From Pedobacter indicus (GTDB lineage Bacteria > Bacteroidota > Bacteroidia > Sphingobacteriales > Sphingobacteriaceae), in assembly GCF_003449035.1 (NCBI RefSeq), contig NZ_QRGB01000001.1, forward strand, positions 2,232,001-2,296,000: a stretch of 64,000 nucleotides of DNA. The letters run 5' to 3'. Every line of letters starts with the position of its first letter. Position 1 is the stretch's first letter. A program made the translations under genes and the position numbers. Under the pieces are notes generated by a model. That model worked only from the letters and a program-made list of their open reading frames with translations. It was not told the origin of the DNA and ran no database searches. Shown piece by piece: positions 8,790 through 17,653 of this stretch.

Positions 8790-9284
8790 TTACTCAAATT
8801 TAGGACAATCAGTTGGGTTATAGATGATATCAAAAGGAGCGTTCGGGTCTAAAACTTGTCGGCCATCCTCTTGAACAGCATAAGCCTGCTGCTTTAATAA
8901 ACCGTCTTCAAGTAAAAAAACCGTATGTAACGTGTCCGTCATTCCTTCTTGAGTATAATTCCATACCACATCAATCGTGTCACCTTTTTTAATACCTGTT
9001 ATAACACCGCGTCTAGCATCCTTTAGGTCTGGAACCCAGTGATGAATTCCGCTTACAGAATCACCTTTCAGACGTATATATACATACGTTGAATCTTGGT
9101 GCTTTGTACCATCAGTACGTAAAAAGCACATTGCCTCATCGGGTATTGTTGTTGTAACATCTCCTTCGGTTAGCGTTTCGGTAGAATCTGTATCATTGTC
9201 TTTCAGAGACCGTTCTCCTAAACAACCTATGATAAAAAAGGTTAGGAAAGCGATCAGGGCAAGATTAATATTTTGACGTTTCAT
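8790..9284 (-). CDS. Putative lipoprotein of unknown function
   Basis: A 164-residue lipoprotein with signal MKRQNINLALIAFLTFFIIG followed by Cys. The mature part starts with an acidic Asp/Thr/Glu linker and then a compact beta-rich domain with the residues CFLRTDGTKHQDSTYVYIRL. That pattern occurs in small uncharacterised Bacteroidota lipoproteins. The start was placed at ATG 9284, where the lipoprotein signal begins; the longer frame to 9422 adds a non-signal extension and would overlap the divergent gene. No catalytic motif was recognised. Confidence 0.65.
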   Translation of the reverse strand: MKRQNINLALIAFLTFFIIGCLGERSLKDNDTDSTETLTEGDVTTTIPDEAMCFLRTDGTKHQDSTYVYIRLKGDSVSGIHHWVPDLKDARRGVITGIKKGDTIDVVWNYTQEGMTDTLHTVFLLEDGLLKQQAYAVQEDGRQVLDPNAPFDIIYNPTDCPKFE

Positions 9285-9434
9285 AATCATTGGGTTTAGT
9301 AAATCATATTCAGTAGGTAATAAATCAAAAACCAGTCCAATATTACACATTTTATCTTCAGAAAAATTATCAAAACAACCATGGCTCATAACTGTTATTG
9401 CTATAATATCAGAAAAAAACAAAAAGTTGTAATT

Positions 9435-9734
9435 ATGAAGAGCAATATGAATAAGCTAATGGATTCGGTAGTTGATGTGGTTTTACAGTCGACCGAGAAC
9501 GTAAATATAGGGACTTCTGAACGAGTAATATCTGCGGCAACGGGCACGTTCATGATTTGGAAAGGACTCACGGATACATTCTCTAAACCTTCGAACGCTG
9601 TATGGGAACTCGTGTTAGGAGGCGCATTGCTATACAGAGGAGTAACGGGATATTGTAGCGTAAAGAACCGACTAAACAACCTGGAAAGAAAAAATAAAGA
9701 CGCACCTAAAGGGTATCTAGTTGAAGCAATGTAA
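9435..9734 (+). CDS. DUF2892 (YgaP-type) small membrane protein
   Basis: A 99-residue protein with the DUF2892/YgaP_TM pattern: NVNIGTSERVISAATG, then two hydrophobic segments separated by a short polar stretch, ending in GGALLYRGVTGYC. These segments form a membrane hairpin. The function of stand-alone members is unknown; in YgaP the segment anchors a rhodanese domain. The start is ATG 9435, which follows AATT. An upstream in-frame ATG at 9381 would add a Cys/Tyr-rich extension not seen in the family. The gene is followed by a strong bidirectional terminator. Confidence 0.72.
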   Translation: MKSNMNKLMDSVVDVVLQSTENVNIGTSERVISAATGTFMIWKGLTDTFSKPSNAVWELVLGGALLYRGVTGYCSVKNRLNNLERKNKDAPKGYLVEAM

Positions 9735-9790
9735 TTTGAATGATCAACAGATGCTTAATAAACTTCATTGTGAAAAGGAGTGGATAAAAA

Positions 9791-9818
9791 AAGGAAGCTA
9801 ATGAAAATTAGCTTCCTT
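9791..9818. terminator. Bidirectional rho-independent terminator
   Basis: A perfect 12-bp stem, AAGGAAGCTAAT paired with ATTAGCTTCCTT, closes a GAAA tetraloop. T runs follow on the plus strand and A runs precede, so it can serve both the DUF2892 gene and the convergent rpsA. Confidence 0.9.
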
Positions 9819-9851
9819 TTTATTATTTAGGAAATGTATTAAAGTGCAGGA

Positions 9852-11786
9852 TTATTCTCCTTTACCTTCGTCACCTTCCATTTGCTTCTTCAGCTTAGCT
9901 AGAACGTCTAAATCTCCAAGTGTAGATTTCTCTACTGAATCTTTAACCTTCTTCACCGCACCAGAAGTCGCTTTTGCTTCTTTCTTACGAGCATTGAACT
10001 CTTCTACGCGAGCTTCTGCTCGTTCGTCCTCCCAAATACGTGAGTGGGAGATAACAATGCGCTTAGCATCCTTGTTGAATTCAATGATTTTAAACTGCGA
10101 AGTTTCGTCAGTCTTTAATGCAGTACCGTCTTCTTTAATACTATGTTTGCTAGGGCAGAAGCCTTCAACACCATATGCTAAAGCAACGATAGCGCCTTTG
10201 TCACCAACTTTTAAGACAGTACCTTCGTGGATTGAATCAAGCGTAAAGATTGTTTCAAATGTATCCCAAGGGTTTTCTTCTAATTGTTTGTGACCTAAGC
10301 TAAGTTTACGATTTTCTTCGTCAAGCTCTAAAACAACTACTTCGATCTCTTCATTTGGTTTGGTGAATTCGTTCGGGTGGTTGATTTTCTTAGACCATGA
10401 TAAGTCTGAGATATGGATCAATCCATCAATTCCTTCTTCGATTTCAACAAACACACCAAAGTTCGTCATGTTCTTAACAATTGCTTTGTGCTTGCTTCCC
10501 ACAGGGTAGCGCTCAGCAATGTCTTTCCATGGATCTGGCGTTAGTTGTTTGATACCCAAGCTCATTTTTCTTTCTTCACGATCAAGGGTCAAGATCTCAG
10601 CTTCTACCTCGTCTCCAGTCTTAATAAAGTCCTGAGGGCTGCGTAGGTTTTGTGACCATGACATTTCTGAAACGTGGATTAATCCTTCAACACCTGGAGT
10701 GATTTCAAGGAAAGCACCGTAATCAGCTACAGTAACAATCTTACCTTTTACTCTCGAACCTACTTCAAGCGCAGGATCTAAAGATTCCCATGGGTGAGGT
10801 GTCAGTTGTTTTAAACCTAAAGCGATACGTTTTTTCTCATCATCAAAGTCTAATACTACGACATTGATTTTCTCGTCAAGTGATAATACTTCTTTCGGAT
10901 GTTCAATACGTCCCCAAGAAATATCAGTAATGTGAAGTAAGCCGTCAACACCACCCAAGTCGATGAACACACCGAAGTCGGTAATGTTTTTAACTGTTCC
11001 TTCCAGAACCTGACCTTTTTCAAGCTTAGCAACGATTTCAGATTTTTGGTTTTCCAAATCGTCTTCAATAAGAACTTTATGAGATACAACAACGTTTTTG
11101 AATTCATGGTTGATTTTAACCACTTTGAATTCCATTGTCTTACCTACATAAATATCATAATCGCGGATTGGTTTAATATCGATTTGTGAACCAGGTAAGA
11201 ATGCTTCTACACCTTGGATGTCCACGATCAAACCACCTTTAGTACGGCTTTTCACAAAACCTTTAATAATAAGATCTTGCTCCAAAGCCTCGTTGATTGC
11301 TTCCCAAGATCTTTGTGTTTTCGCACGTTTACGAGACAAGATCAATTGTCCGTTTTCATCCTCTTGAGTCTCAACGAATACGTCAACCTTATCTCCAACT
11401 TTTAAGTCAGGAAGGTCACGGAATTCAGTAAAAGATACAAAACCATCTGATTTATAACCGACGTTAAGTACCACATCTTTGTTGTTAATGGAAACAACCG
11501 TTCCTTCTACGATTTCTCCTTGGTTGATGGAGTTAAACGTACCAGAATAAAGTTCTTCCAATTCTTTACGCTCTGCGTCATTGTAGTTTCCGAAACCTTT
11601 ATCATCTTGATCCCAGTCGAAATCTCCCTCAGGAGTGCTCCACGTGGTCGATTTGATTTCGTCGATGAACGTTGAATCAGCTTCTGATTCGATGTTCTCT
11701 TTTTCCTTAACTGAATTTAAATCAGTGTCTTGAAGTTCGGCTTTTTTAGCCTCTAGTTCTTTTGCTGCTTCTTGTTTTTTTGCCAT
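9852..11786 (-). CDS. rpsA: 30S ribosomal protein S1
   Basis: A 644-residue ribosomal protein S1 that brings mRNA to the 30S subunit. Six S1 RNA-binding repeats can be read in order. The repeat starts include GEIVEGTVVSINNKDVVLNV, GQVLEGTVKNITDFGVFIDL, GSRVKGKIVTVADYGAFLEI and GSKHKAIVKNMTNFGVFVEI. About 80 acidic residues precede them, as in other Bacteroidota S1 proteins. It lies downstream of cmk on the same strand, the widespread cmk-rpsA order, but with a 123-base gap holding its own -7 element. AGGAG lies about 12 bases before the ATG. Confidence 0.97.
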   Translation of the reverse strand: MAKKQEAAKELEAKKAELQDTDLNSVKEKENIESEADSTFIDEIKSTTWSTPEGDFDWDQDDKGFGNYNDAERKELEELYSGTFNSINQGEIVEGTVVSINNKDVVLNVGYKSDGFVSFTEFRDLPDLKVGDKVDVFVETQEDENGQLILSRKRAKTQRSWEAINEALEQDLIIKGFVKSRTKGGLIVDIQGVEAFLPGSQIDIKPIRDYDIYVGKTMEFKVVKINHEFKNVVVSHKVLIEDDLENQKSEIVAKLEKGQVLEGTVKNITDFGVFIDLGGVDGLLHITDISWGRIEHPKEVLSLDEKINVVVLDFDDEKKRIALGLKQLTPHPWESLDPALEVGSRVKGKIVTVADYGAFLEITPGVEGLIHVSEMSWSQNLRSPQDFIKTGDEVEAEILTLDREERKMSLGIKQLTPDPWKDIAERYPVGSKHKAIVKNMTNFGVFVEIEEGIDGLIHISDLSWSKKINHPNEFTKPNEEIEVVVLELDEENRKLSLGHKQLEENPWDTFETIFTLDSIHEGTVLKVGDKGAIVALAYGVEGFCPSKHSIKEDGTALKTDETSQFKIIEFNKDAKRIVISHSRIWEDERAEARVEEFNARKKEAKATSGAVKKVKDSVEKSTLGDLDVLAKLKKQMEGDEGKGE

Positions 11787-11827
11787 TAATTAATTTTTCT
11801 CCTTTTCCCGATCTTTGATCAGGACTG

Positions 11828-11835
11828 CAAAGGTA
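11828..11835 (-). promoter_or_regulatory. -7 promoter element TACCTTTG upstream of rpsA
   Basis: On the minus strand this reads TACCTTTG, an exact TAnnTTTG match, about 42 bases before the rpsA start. It suggests that rpsA has its own promoter in addition to read-through from cmk. No clear -33 partner was found. Confidence 0.45.
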
Positions 11836-11909
11836 TGTAAATAATATTTTAATTAATAAAAAAAAGCTATTTTATAAGGAGTTTTTCCCGTTTTTGAGGT
11901 ATTTAGGGT

Positions 11910-12596
11910 TTAGCAAGAGGATTTAGTAGCCTTTTTAGTCTCATTTACGACAAAATCAAGCTGTTCTTGTTCGTTCATTGAACTTGTATCTAACATGATC
12001 GCATCCTTTGCTTTGGTTAACGGACTCTCTTGGCGGGTAGTATCTTGATGGTCTCGGTGGGTCAAATTTTTAATAACCTCTTCAATACTAATGACAGCTC
12101 CGGCGTTTTGAAGCTCTTTAAGCCGTCGTTCGGCTCGTACATTAAGATCAGCCGTCATGAAAATTTTAACATCTGCATCCGGGAAAACTGCCGTCCCGAT
12201 ATCCCGTCCGTCCATCACGATATTTTTGTCCGCGCTCATCCTCCGTTGCTGTGAAACCATAGACTCCCGTACCGCTCTGATGGTGCTTATTTCGCTTACT
12301 AGTTCAGAAACTTTCATTTCCCGAATTTCAGCGGTGACATCTTTTCCATTTAATAAATAGTTATTGGTACCGTCTTCGCTGATTATCTCGATGTGGATAT
12401 TTTCTAATGCTTGCTCTACTTGGTCTGTCTGTGTGTAGTTAACATCGTTTTGAATAAAGTAGAGTGTGACCGCCCTGTACATAGCGCCACTATCAATATA
12501 CACGTAATTTAAGCATTTTGCGAGTGCCTTGGCTACCGTGCTTTTTCCACAAGAGGAATATCCATCGATAGCGATTACGATGTTCTGTTTATCCAT
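11910..12596 (-). CDS. cmk: (d)CMP kinase
   Basis: A 228-residue cytidylate kinase that phosphorylates CMP and dCMP with ATP. The P-loop GYSSCGKST spans residues 12-20. The CMP-binding segments include DSGAMYRA, the conserved MDGRDIGTAVFPDA block and the lid RDHQDTTRQESPL, all in the usual order and length. It lies upstream of rpsA, the common bacterial arrangement. Cytosolic. Confidence 0.96.
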   Translation of the reverse strand: MDKQNIVIAIDGYSSCGKSTVAKALAKCLNYVYIDSGAMYRAVTLYFIQNDVNYTQTDQVEQALENIHIEIISEDGTNNYLLNGKDVTAEIREMKVSELVSEISTIRAVRESMVSQQRRMSADKNIVMDGRDIGTAVFPDADVKIFMTADLNVRAERRLKELQNAGAVISIEEVIKNLTHRDHQDTTRQESPLTKAKDAIMLDTSSMNEQEQLDFVVNETKKATKSSC

Positions 12597-12683
12597 TTAA
12601 CGCAAACTTAGATAAATGGATTTTTAAATACAAATCGCAATGAGTTTAACACAGTATTTGGAGGTAAACTTGTATTACATGTT

Positions 12684-12761
12684 CTCGTGGTGGCCGGTGT
12701 ACGGCCGGTGGGTGGACATAGTCAAACGCCCATTCGAGCGAGTCCACCGACCGGCCACCCG
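12684..12761. repeat. Palindromic REP-like intergenic element, copy A
   Basis: A GC-rich block in the 324-base gap between cmk and arfB. Its outer arms GTGGCCGGT (12690-12698) and ACCGGCCAC (12750-12758) are exact inverted repeats. Inner arms GGTGGAC (12711-12717) and GTCCACC (12742-12748) nest inside them. A second copy occurs in reverse orientation at 63155-63231, sharing an identical 15-base end and roughly 70% of the remainder, including GTGGACATA-n-TCAAACG. A 60-codon frame across the block looks spurious. The rest of the gap shows nothing else recognisable. Confidence 0.8.
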
Positions 12762-12920
12762 AAGGGCAGGATTGGGGTACCTTATAGCATACTTAAACAA
12801 GCCCATAGTTGACCCCAGCTAGTCTTTGATTAGTAACATTTTTGTCGTTTTCCAAAACGGAAGCTAAAAGTTATTCGTTGAACTCATAGAAATTGATTTT
12901 TAACTTACTATACTTGGACA

Positions 12921-13328
12921 ATGAAATTTTCAAAAGAAGACCTGCTGCCATTCATTACATTTCATACTTCGCGAAGTGGTGGAAAAGGTGGGCAACATGT
13001 TAATAAAGTGGCTACAAAAGTTGAACTCCGATTCGATCTTTGGCGATCAACAGTTTTTAGTGAAGATGAAAAGCAGAGGATAGCTAATAGATTGACTACC
13101 AGGTTTCAATCTGATGGTCTGATCCAGGTAATTTCACAGGGAAGTCGGTCACAACTCCAAAATAAAGAACAAGCTGTAGAGCAACTGATGCAGTTGTTGA
13201 CTCGTGCAGTTACAGTTCAGAAAGTTCGTAGAAAAACAAAGCCCACACGGAAATCCAAAGAGGCGAGATTGGAAGAAAAAAGAAAACAAGCATTGAAAAA
13301 AATCAATCGTCGGACTGATTGGGATTGA
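12921..13328 (+). CDS. arfB: Alternative ribosome-rescue factor / peptidyl-tRNA hydrolase ArfB
   Basis: A 135-residue class I release-factor-like protein of the ArfB/YaeJ type, which hydrolyses peptidyl-tRNA on stalled ribosomes without reading a stop codon. The GGQ motif lies at residues 23-25 within SGGKGGQHVNKV. The last 35 residues are strongly basic (KTKPTRKSKEARLEEKRK), the tail that enters the mRNA channel. The codon-recognition domain of true release factors is absent, and the length is normal for ArfB. Confidence 0.93.
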   Translation: MKFSKEDLLPFITFHTSRSGGKGGQHVNKVATKVELRFDLWRSTVFSEDEKQRIANRLTTRFQSDGLIQVISQGSRSQLQNKEQAVEQLMQLLTRAVTVQKVRRKTKPTRKSKEARLEEKRKQALKKINRRTDWD

Positions 13329-13395
13329 TGTTATTTAGAATAGTTCTATATAAAGTGAGCCTATTGGATTATTCGCGCATTTAACTTGGGTTTCG

Positions 13396-13403
13396 TATTT
13401 TTG
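13396..13403 (+). promoter_or_regulatory. -7 promoter element TATTTTTG upstream of ccmE
   Basis: An exact TAnnTTTG match 30 bases before the ccmE ATG. It may drive the ccmE-ccmF-Rossmann-kdsC-maf run. No convincing -33 element at the usual spacing. Confidence 0.45.
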
Positions 13404-13432
13404 CAGTTCATTATTTAATCATCGGATAGACA

Positions 13433-13834
13433 ATGAAAAAAAGTTCGATTTTAGGAATAGTTCTTATCGCCGTTTTAATCGCGATAGTCATCAGCATTTA
13501 CGGAGACTCAAGCACATACGCTTCTTTTAATGAAGCGCAGAAGACTGAAGCTGAGCTGCATGTTGTGGGGCAATTGAATAAAGATAAGGAATTGGTGTAT
13601 GATCCAATAAAAAATGCTAATTATTTCGCATTTTACATGTTAGATGAGGAAGGAGCAGAACGTAAAGTTGTATTTTATGGGTCAAAACCGCAAGACTTTG
13701 AGCGTTCGGAGCAAATTGTTCTTACCGGCCGAATGGTTGGCGAGGAGTTCCATGCTTCCAAGATTCTGATGAAGTGTCCTTCGAAGTACAATGAGCAGGA
13801 AATCGAAGTTTCGGAGGCAGTTGCAACTTCATAG
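13433..13834 (+). CDS. ccmE: Cytochrome c maturation protein CcmE, Cys-type haem chaperone
   Basis: A 133-residue CcmE-family periplasmic haem chaperone. One N-terminal membrane anchor (5-22) is followed by an OB-fold domain with the segments VVGQLNKDKELVYDP and QIVLTGRMVGEEFHASKIL. The haem-attachment site that reads HxxxY in Proteobacteria reads C-P-S-K-Y here (Cys115 to Tyr119). This is the CxxxY variant known from archaea and some sulfate reducers. It lies directly upstream of a CcmF-like protein, which accepts haem from CcmE. The start follows a -7 element at suitable distance. Confidence 0.88.
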   Translation: MKKSSILGIVLIAVLIAIVISIYGDSSTYASFNEAQKTEAELHVVGQLNKDKELVYDPIKNANYFAFYMLDEEGAERKVVFYGSKPQDFERSEQIVLTGRMVGEEFHASKILMKCPSKYNEQEIEVSEAVATS

Positions 13835-13884
13835 TACCTCAGCAGTAAATTTTAGCAAATACTAAAACATTTATTATTTTATTA

Positions 13885-16335
13885 ATGGATATAAATTACA
13901 TAGGTGAGAGCCTATTGCCCGGAAAATTGGGTCAGTTCTTTATCGTTTTATCATTTGGAGCAGCTCTGCTATCATTCATTAGTTATCTATGTGCTACGAT
14001 AAATAAAGATGAATCTTCGGCAGCTTGGAAGAAAATAGGAAGAATCTCTTTTTGGGTCAATTTAGTTTCGGTCCTGGGCATCGGCTCATGTCTTTATTAC
14101 ATTATCTACAACCATCTATTTGAATATCATTACGCTTGGGCACATTCGTCGACCAAGCTTCCCGTTCATTATATCATTTCGAGTTTCTGGGAAGGGCAGG
14201 AAGGTAGTTTCTGGCTTTGGATGTTTTGGCAGGCTTTGCTAGGCGCCATTTTGGTTTTTAAGGCCAAGAGTTGGGAAACCTCGGTTATGACCACTGTGAT
14301 GTTGTGTCAGGTTATTTTGGCCTCTATGCTTCTTGGAATTGAAGTATTTGGCGAACGTGTAGGAAGTTCTCCTTTCATTTTATTAAGGGATGCAATAGAC
14401 GGACCCGTATTTTCACGTCCTGATTACTTAAAGATGGTGGTTGATGGCAGAGGCTTGAACCCTCTCTTGCAGAATTACTGGATGACTATCCACCCGCCAA
14501 CACTGTTCTTGGGCTTTGCTTCGATGATTGTTCCATTCGCTTATGGCTTTGCTGGTTTATGGCAGCGCCGGTATAATGAATGGATTAAGCCGGCTTTACC
14601 TTGGTCACTTTTTGCAGTGATGATTCTGGGAGCGGGTATTATTATGGGATCTTTTTGGGCTTACGAAGCCTTAAACTTCGGAGGTTTCTGGGCATGGGAC
14701 CCTGTAGAAAATGCATCGATTATACCTTGGTTTACGTTGATTGCTGCGGTACACGTGCTTATTGCATATAAGAGTTCAGGACATTCTTATTTTACTGCGT
14801 CCTTGCTTGTGATGATTAGTTTTGTGCTGGTAATCTACGCTTCGTTCCTAACACGAAGTGGTATACTTGGCGAAACGTCCGTACACTCGTTTACGGATTT
14901 GGGAATGTTCTGGCAGCTGGTTCTGTTCAATCTGATCTTTTTTGGATTGATGGTATGGGTGCTGATTGCACGTTGGAAAGAGTTGCCGATTACGAAAAAA
15001 GATGAAGAGACTTACTCGCGCGAGTTTTGGTTATTTATCGGTTCAATGGTTCTTCTGGTAGCTTGTGTGCAAATTATTGCAAGTACTTCGATCCCGGTGT
15101 TCAATGCTGTATTCGGGACAAAGGTAGCACCTCCTGCTGATCCAATAGCACATTATAATAAATGGCAAGTACCATTTGCAGTGGTGATTGCGATTCTCTC
15201 AGCCATTGCGCAGTTCATGAAGTTCAAAAAAACGAATGTAAAAGCTTTTTATAGAAGTCTTTTGAGTTCCGCGATCGTTGCGATTATCGTTACCGCCATC
15301 GTACTATACGTAACAGGAGTTCACACGAATTTTATGTATATCTTGTTGACTTTCGCAGCGGTATTCTCAATTGTCACAAATGCGAAAGTTTTAGGTGATG
15401 CATTCAAGGGTAAATGGAGATTAGCAGGGTCAGCCGTTGCGCATATAGGTTTTGCTTTATTGCTTATTGGTGCTTTAGTTGCCGCTGCTACCGAACGAGT
15501 TATATCAAAAAACAGTTCAGGAGTAATCGCAGTTGAAGGGTTTGATGAGGTGGAAACTCCGGGTGACAACTTATTTATGTATATCGATGAGCCTATTCAG
15601 ATGGGCGATTACACGATAACCTACGTGGGTGATAGCGTGAAAGGCGTAGATGTATATTATAAAGTAAACTATGTTCGGAAAGATGAGGATGGAAATGTGA
15701 AAGAAAGGTTCCAGCTAACCCCTCGAGCTCAGCAAAACCCTGATATGGGACTGGTGGGTACACCGAGTACGCGACACTATTTGACAAAGGATATTTATAC
15801 GATTGTTACCGCAGCGCCGAAGATCGAGGCTTTGTTAAATGAAGGCTCTCATGAAGACCATGAAGGGCATTCACCTTATGAGGGATATGAAGAGCCTGCA
15901 ACTTATGAGGTGAATATTGGGGATACCTTGCGCTACCGTAGTGGTTATATCGTCGTTAAAGAGGTGAATCGGAATGCGACGATTCAAAATATCCCTGTAG
16001 CAGATGAAGATATCGCTGTAGGTATGACATTGGAAGTTTACGGGAATAACGATCAACAATATACTGCAGAGCCGATTTATCTGATAAAAGATGGCCGGGT
16101 TTATGATTTTGCTAAAGATGTTAATGAGCAAGGCCTTAAATTCCGTTTTACAAATATAAAACCGGATGAAAATAAACTGGAGCTCATGGTTTATCAGCGT
16201 CCACCCGAAGAACGTAAATGGATTGTTATGAAGGCTATCGAGTTCCCCTATATTAATTTCTTTTGGGCAGGAACGATCATTATGACAATTGGTTTCATTA
16301 TGTCTATCTTTAGAAGGAATAGGGAGATCAAATAA
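13885..16335 (+). CDS. ccmF: Cytochrome c haem lyase CcmF/CcsA-type
   Basis: An 816-residue polytopic membrane protein of the CcmF/NrfE haem-handling family, which attaches haem to apocytochrome c. It has a dozen or more hydrophobic segments, the block HPPTLFLGFASMI and the periplasmic tryptophan-rich WWD-type motif GGFWAWDPVENAS. A long soluble insert rich in Asp/Glu lies near residues 540-790, before a final membrane segment. It starts 50 bases after ccmE. The combination without ccmABCDGH in the window suggests the remaining components lie elsewhere. Confidence 0.92.
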   Translation: MDINYIGESLLPGKLGQFFIVLSFGAALLSFISYLCATINKDESSAAWKKIGRISFWVNLVSVLGIGSCLYYIIYNHLFEYHYAWAHSSTKLPVHYIISSFWEGQEGSFWLWMFWQALLGAILVFKAKSWETSVMTTVMLCQVILASMLLGIEVFGERVGSSPFILLRDAIDGPVFSRPDYLKMVVDGRGLNPLLQNYWMTIHPPTLFLGFASMIVPFAYGFAGLWQRRYNEWIKPALPWSLFAVMILGAGIIMGSFWAYEALNFGGFWAWDPVENASIIPWFTLIAAVHVLIAYKSSGHSYFTASLLVMISFVLVIYASFLTRSGILGETSVHSFTDLGMFWQLVLFNLIFFGLMVWVLIARWKELPITKKDEETYSREFWLFIGSMVLLVACVQIIASTSIPVFNAVFGTKVAPPADPIAHYNKWQVPFAVVIAILSAIAQFMKFKKTNVKAFYRSLLSSAIVAIIVTAIVLYVTGVHTNFMYILLTFAAVFSIVTNAKVLGDAFKGKWRLAGSAVAHIGFALLLIGALVAAATERVISKNSSGVIAVEGFDEVETPGDNLFMYIDEPIQMGDYTITYVGDSVKGVDVYYKVNYVRKDEDGNVKERFQLTPRAQQNPDMGLVGTPSTRHYLTKDIYTIVTAAPKIEALLNEGSHEDHEGHSPYEGYEEPATYEVNIGDTLRYRSGYIVVKEVNRNATIQNIPVADEDIAVGMTLEVYGNNDQQYTAEPIYLIKDGRVYDFAKDVNEQGLKFRFTNIKPDENKLELMVYQRPPEERKWIVMKAIEFPYINFFWAGTIIMTIGFIMSIFRRNREIK

Positions 16336-16344
16336 TATTGAGAT

Positions 16345-17127
16345 ATGAATATTGTCCTACTAGGCAGTGGTAATGTGGCTACTCATTTGAGTGCAGCACT
16401 AGACCATGCCGGGTACAATATATCTCAGGTTTGGAGCAGAAGTAGGTCGAACGCCAAATTGCTGGCTGATCGTTTTCAAGCAGATTATACGGATAGCTTG
16501 AACGATTTAGACCGTGGAGCGGATCTCTATATTATCTCGGTAGTTGATGATGCCATACCAACGCTTGTAAAAGACATGAGCAAACTGGTTGATGCGTCAA
16601 AAGGGCTTTGGGTTCATACATCAGGAACAACATCAATCCATGTTTTTGAGGGTTTTCTTGAGAATCATGGAGTGTTTTATCCCTTACAGACATTTTCTAA
16701 AAGCAAACCTATCGATTTTAAAGCGATCCCTTTGCTAGTGGAAGCCTCTAACAACGAAGTATTAGAGTTTCTAAAGAAAATAGCCTCCAAGTTATCTGAT
16801 CGGGTGGAAGAGGCTACATCTGATCAGCGCAAATCTCTGCATATCGCAGCAGTATTCGCCTGCAATTATACGAACTACCTCTACGCTATAGCTCAAGAAC
16901 TGTTGGAGGATCATCAATTAGATTTTGATTTAATCCGGCCACTCATCAAGGAGACTGCAGATAAGATTCAGGCACACAATCCGAAAGAAGTGCAGACAGG
17001 CCCCGCTATACGCGGAGATGTATCTATTATAAAAGAACACCTGACGTTTCTAGAAGATCGAAACGAATGGCAAGAAGTTTATAAATTATTTAGTGACCGA
17101 TTATTGGCTTTATCAACCTCAAAATAA
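16345..17127 (+). CDS. Rossmann-fold / DUF2520 putative NAD(P)-binding protein
   Basis: A 260-residue cytosolic protein. Its N-terminus MNIVLLGSGNVATHL is a Rossmann NAD(P)-binding loop. The C-terminal half is the helical DUF2520 domain (about 130-255) with the segments SDQRKSLHIAAVFACNYTNYL and TGPAIRGD. The arrangement resembles ketopantoate reductase and pyrroline-5-carboxylate reductase, but the substrate is unknown. The gene sits between ccmF (9-base gap) and kdsC (1-base gap), an order common in related Bacteroidota, so it is probably co-transcribed with them. Confidence 0.82.
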   Translation: MNIVLLGSGNVATHLSAALDHAGYNISQVWSRSRSNAKLLADRFQADYTDSLNDLDRGADLYIISVVDDAIPTLVKDMSKLVDASKGLWVHTSGTTSIHVFEGFLENHGVFYPLQTFSKSKPIDFKAIPLLVEASNNEVLEFLKKIASKLSDRVEEATSDQRKSLHIAAVFACNYTNYLYAIAQELLEDHQLDFDLIRPLIKETADKIQAHNPKEVQTGPAIRGDVSIIKEHLTFLEDRNEWQEVYKLFSDRLLALSTSK

Positions 17128-17128
17128 T

Positions 17129-17650
17129 ATGGAACTATTCGATCAATTTAAGAAAGTAAAGGCTTTTGTTTTTGATGTTGATGGCGTACTAACGAATGGG
17201 GAAGTCCTTGTCACCGATCAGGGTGAACAATTGCGTAGTTTCTATATCAAAGATGGATATGCATTACAGTTGGCTGTGAAAAGAGGTTATCCGGTAGCTG
17301 TTATTACGGGCGGAAAGTCAAGGGGTGTCGAGTTGCGGTTGAAAGGGTTGGGTGTACAAGATGTCTTTTTGGATGTACAAGATAAAGTTGAAGTGCTTCA
17401 TCGATGGATCGATGCACAGGGGTTGAAAATTGACGACTTGCTATTTATGGGAGATGATATCCCGGATCTAAAGGTCATGGAAGAGGTGATGCTTGCATGT
17501 TCTCCAGCGGATGCCGTCGAAGAAATTAAGGCTGTTTCCCATTATATATCGAGCTTCTCTGGCGGGCGGGGCGCTGTGCGGGATGTGATCGAAAAAGTGT
17601 TAAAACTGCAAGACAACTGGGGTGAGGATACTACGGTAAAAAGTAAATAA
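17129..17650 (+). CDS. kdsC: KdsC-like HAD phosphatase (3-deoxy-D-manno-octulosonate 8-phosphate phosphatase)
   Basis: A 173-residue HAD phosphatase of the KdsC type, which removes the phosphate from KDO-8-phosphate for lipopolysaccharide core synthesis. Motif I is FVFDVDGVLTNG (nucleophile Asp16, acid/base Asp18), motif II is AVITGGKS and motif IV is FMGDDIPD. It has no cap domain, as expected for the tetrameric C0 subclass. The start is ATG 17129, one base after the previous stop; a frame from 17093 would overlap the upstream gene. Confidence 0.88.
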   Translation: MELFDQFKKVKAFVFDVDGVLTNGEVLVTDQGEQLRSFYIKDGYALQLAVKRGYPVAVITGGKSRGVELRLKGLGVQDVFLDVQDKVEVLHRWIDAQGLKIDDLLFMGDDIPDLKVMEEVMLACSPADAVEEIKAVSHYISSFSGGRGAVRDVIEKVLKLQDNWGEDTTVKSK

Positions 17651-17653
17651 CCT

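Noticed and set aside
12640-12822. A 60-codon plus-strand open frame between cmk and arfB
   Set aside because: It runs across the palindromic repeat and has no recognisable protein character; the repeat explains the sequence better.
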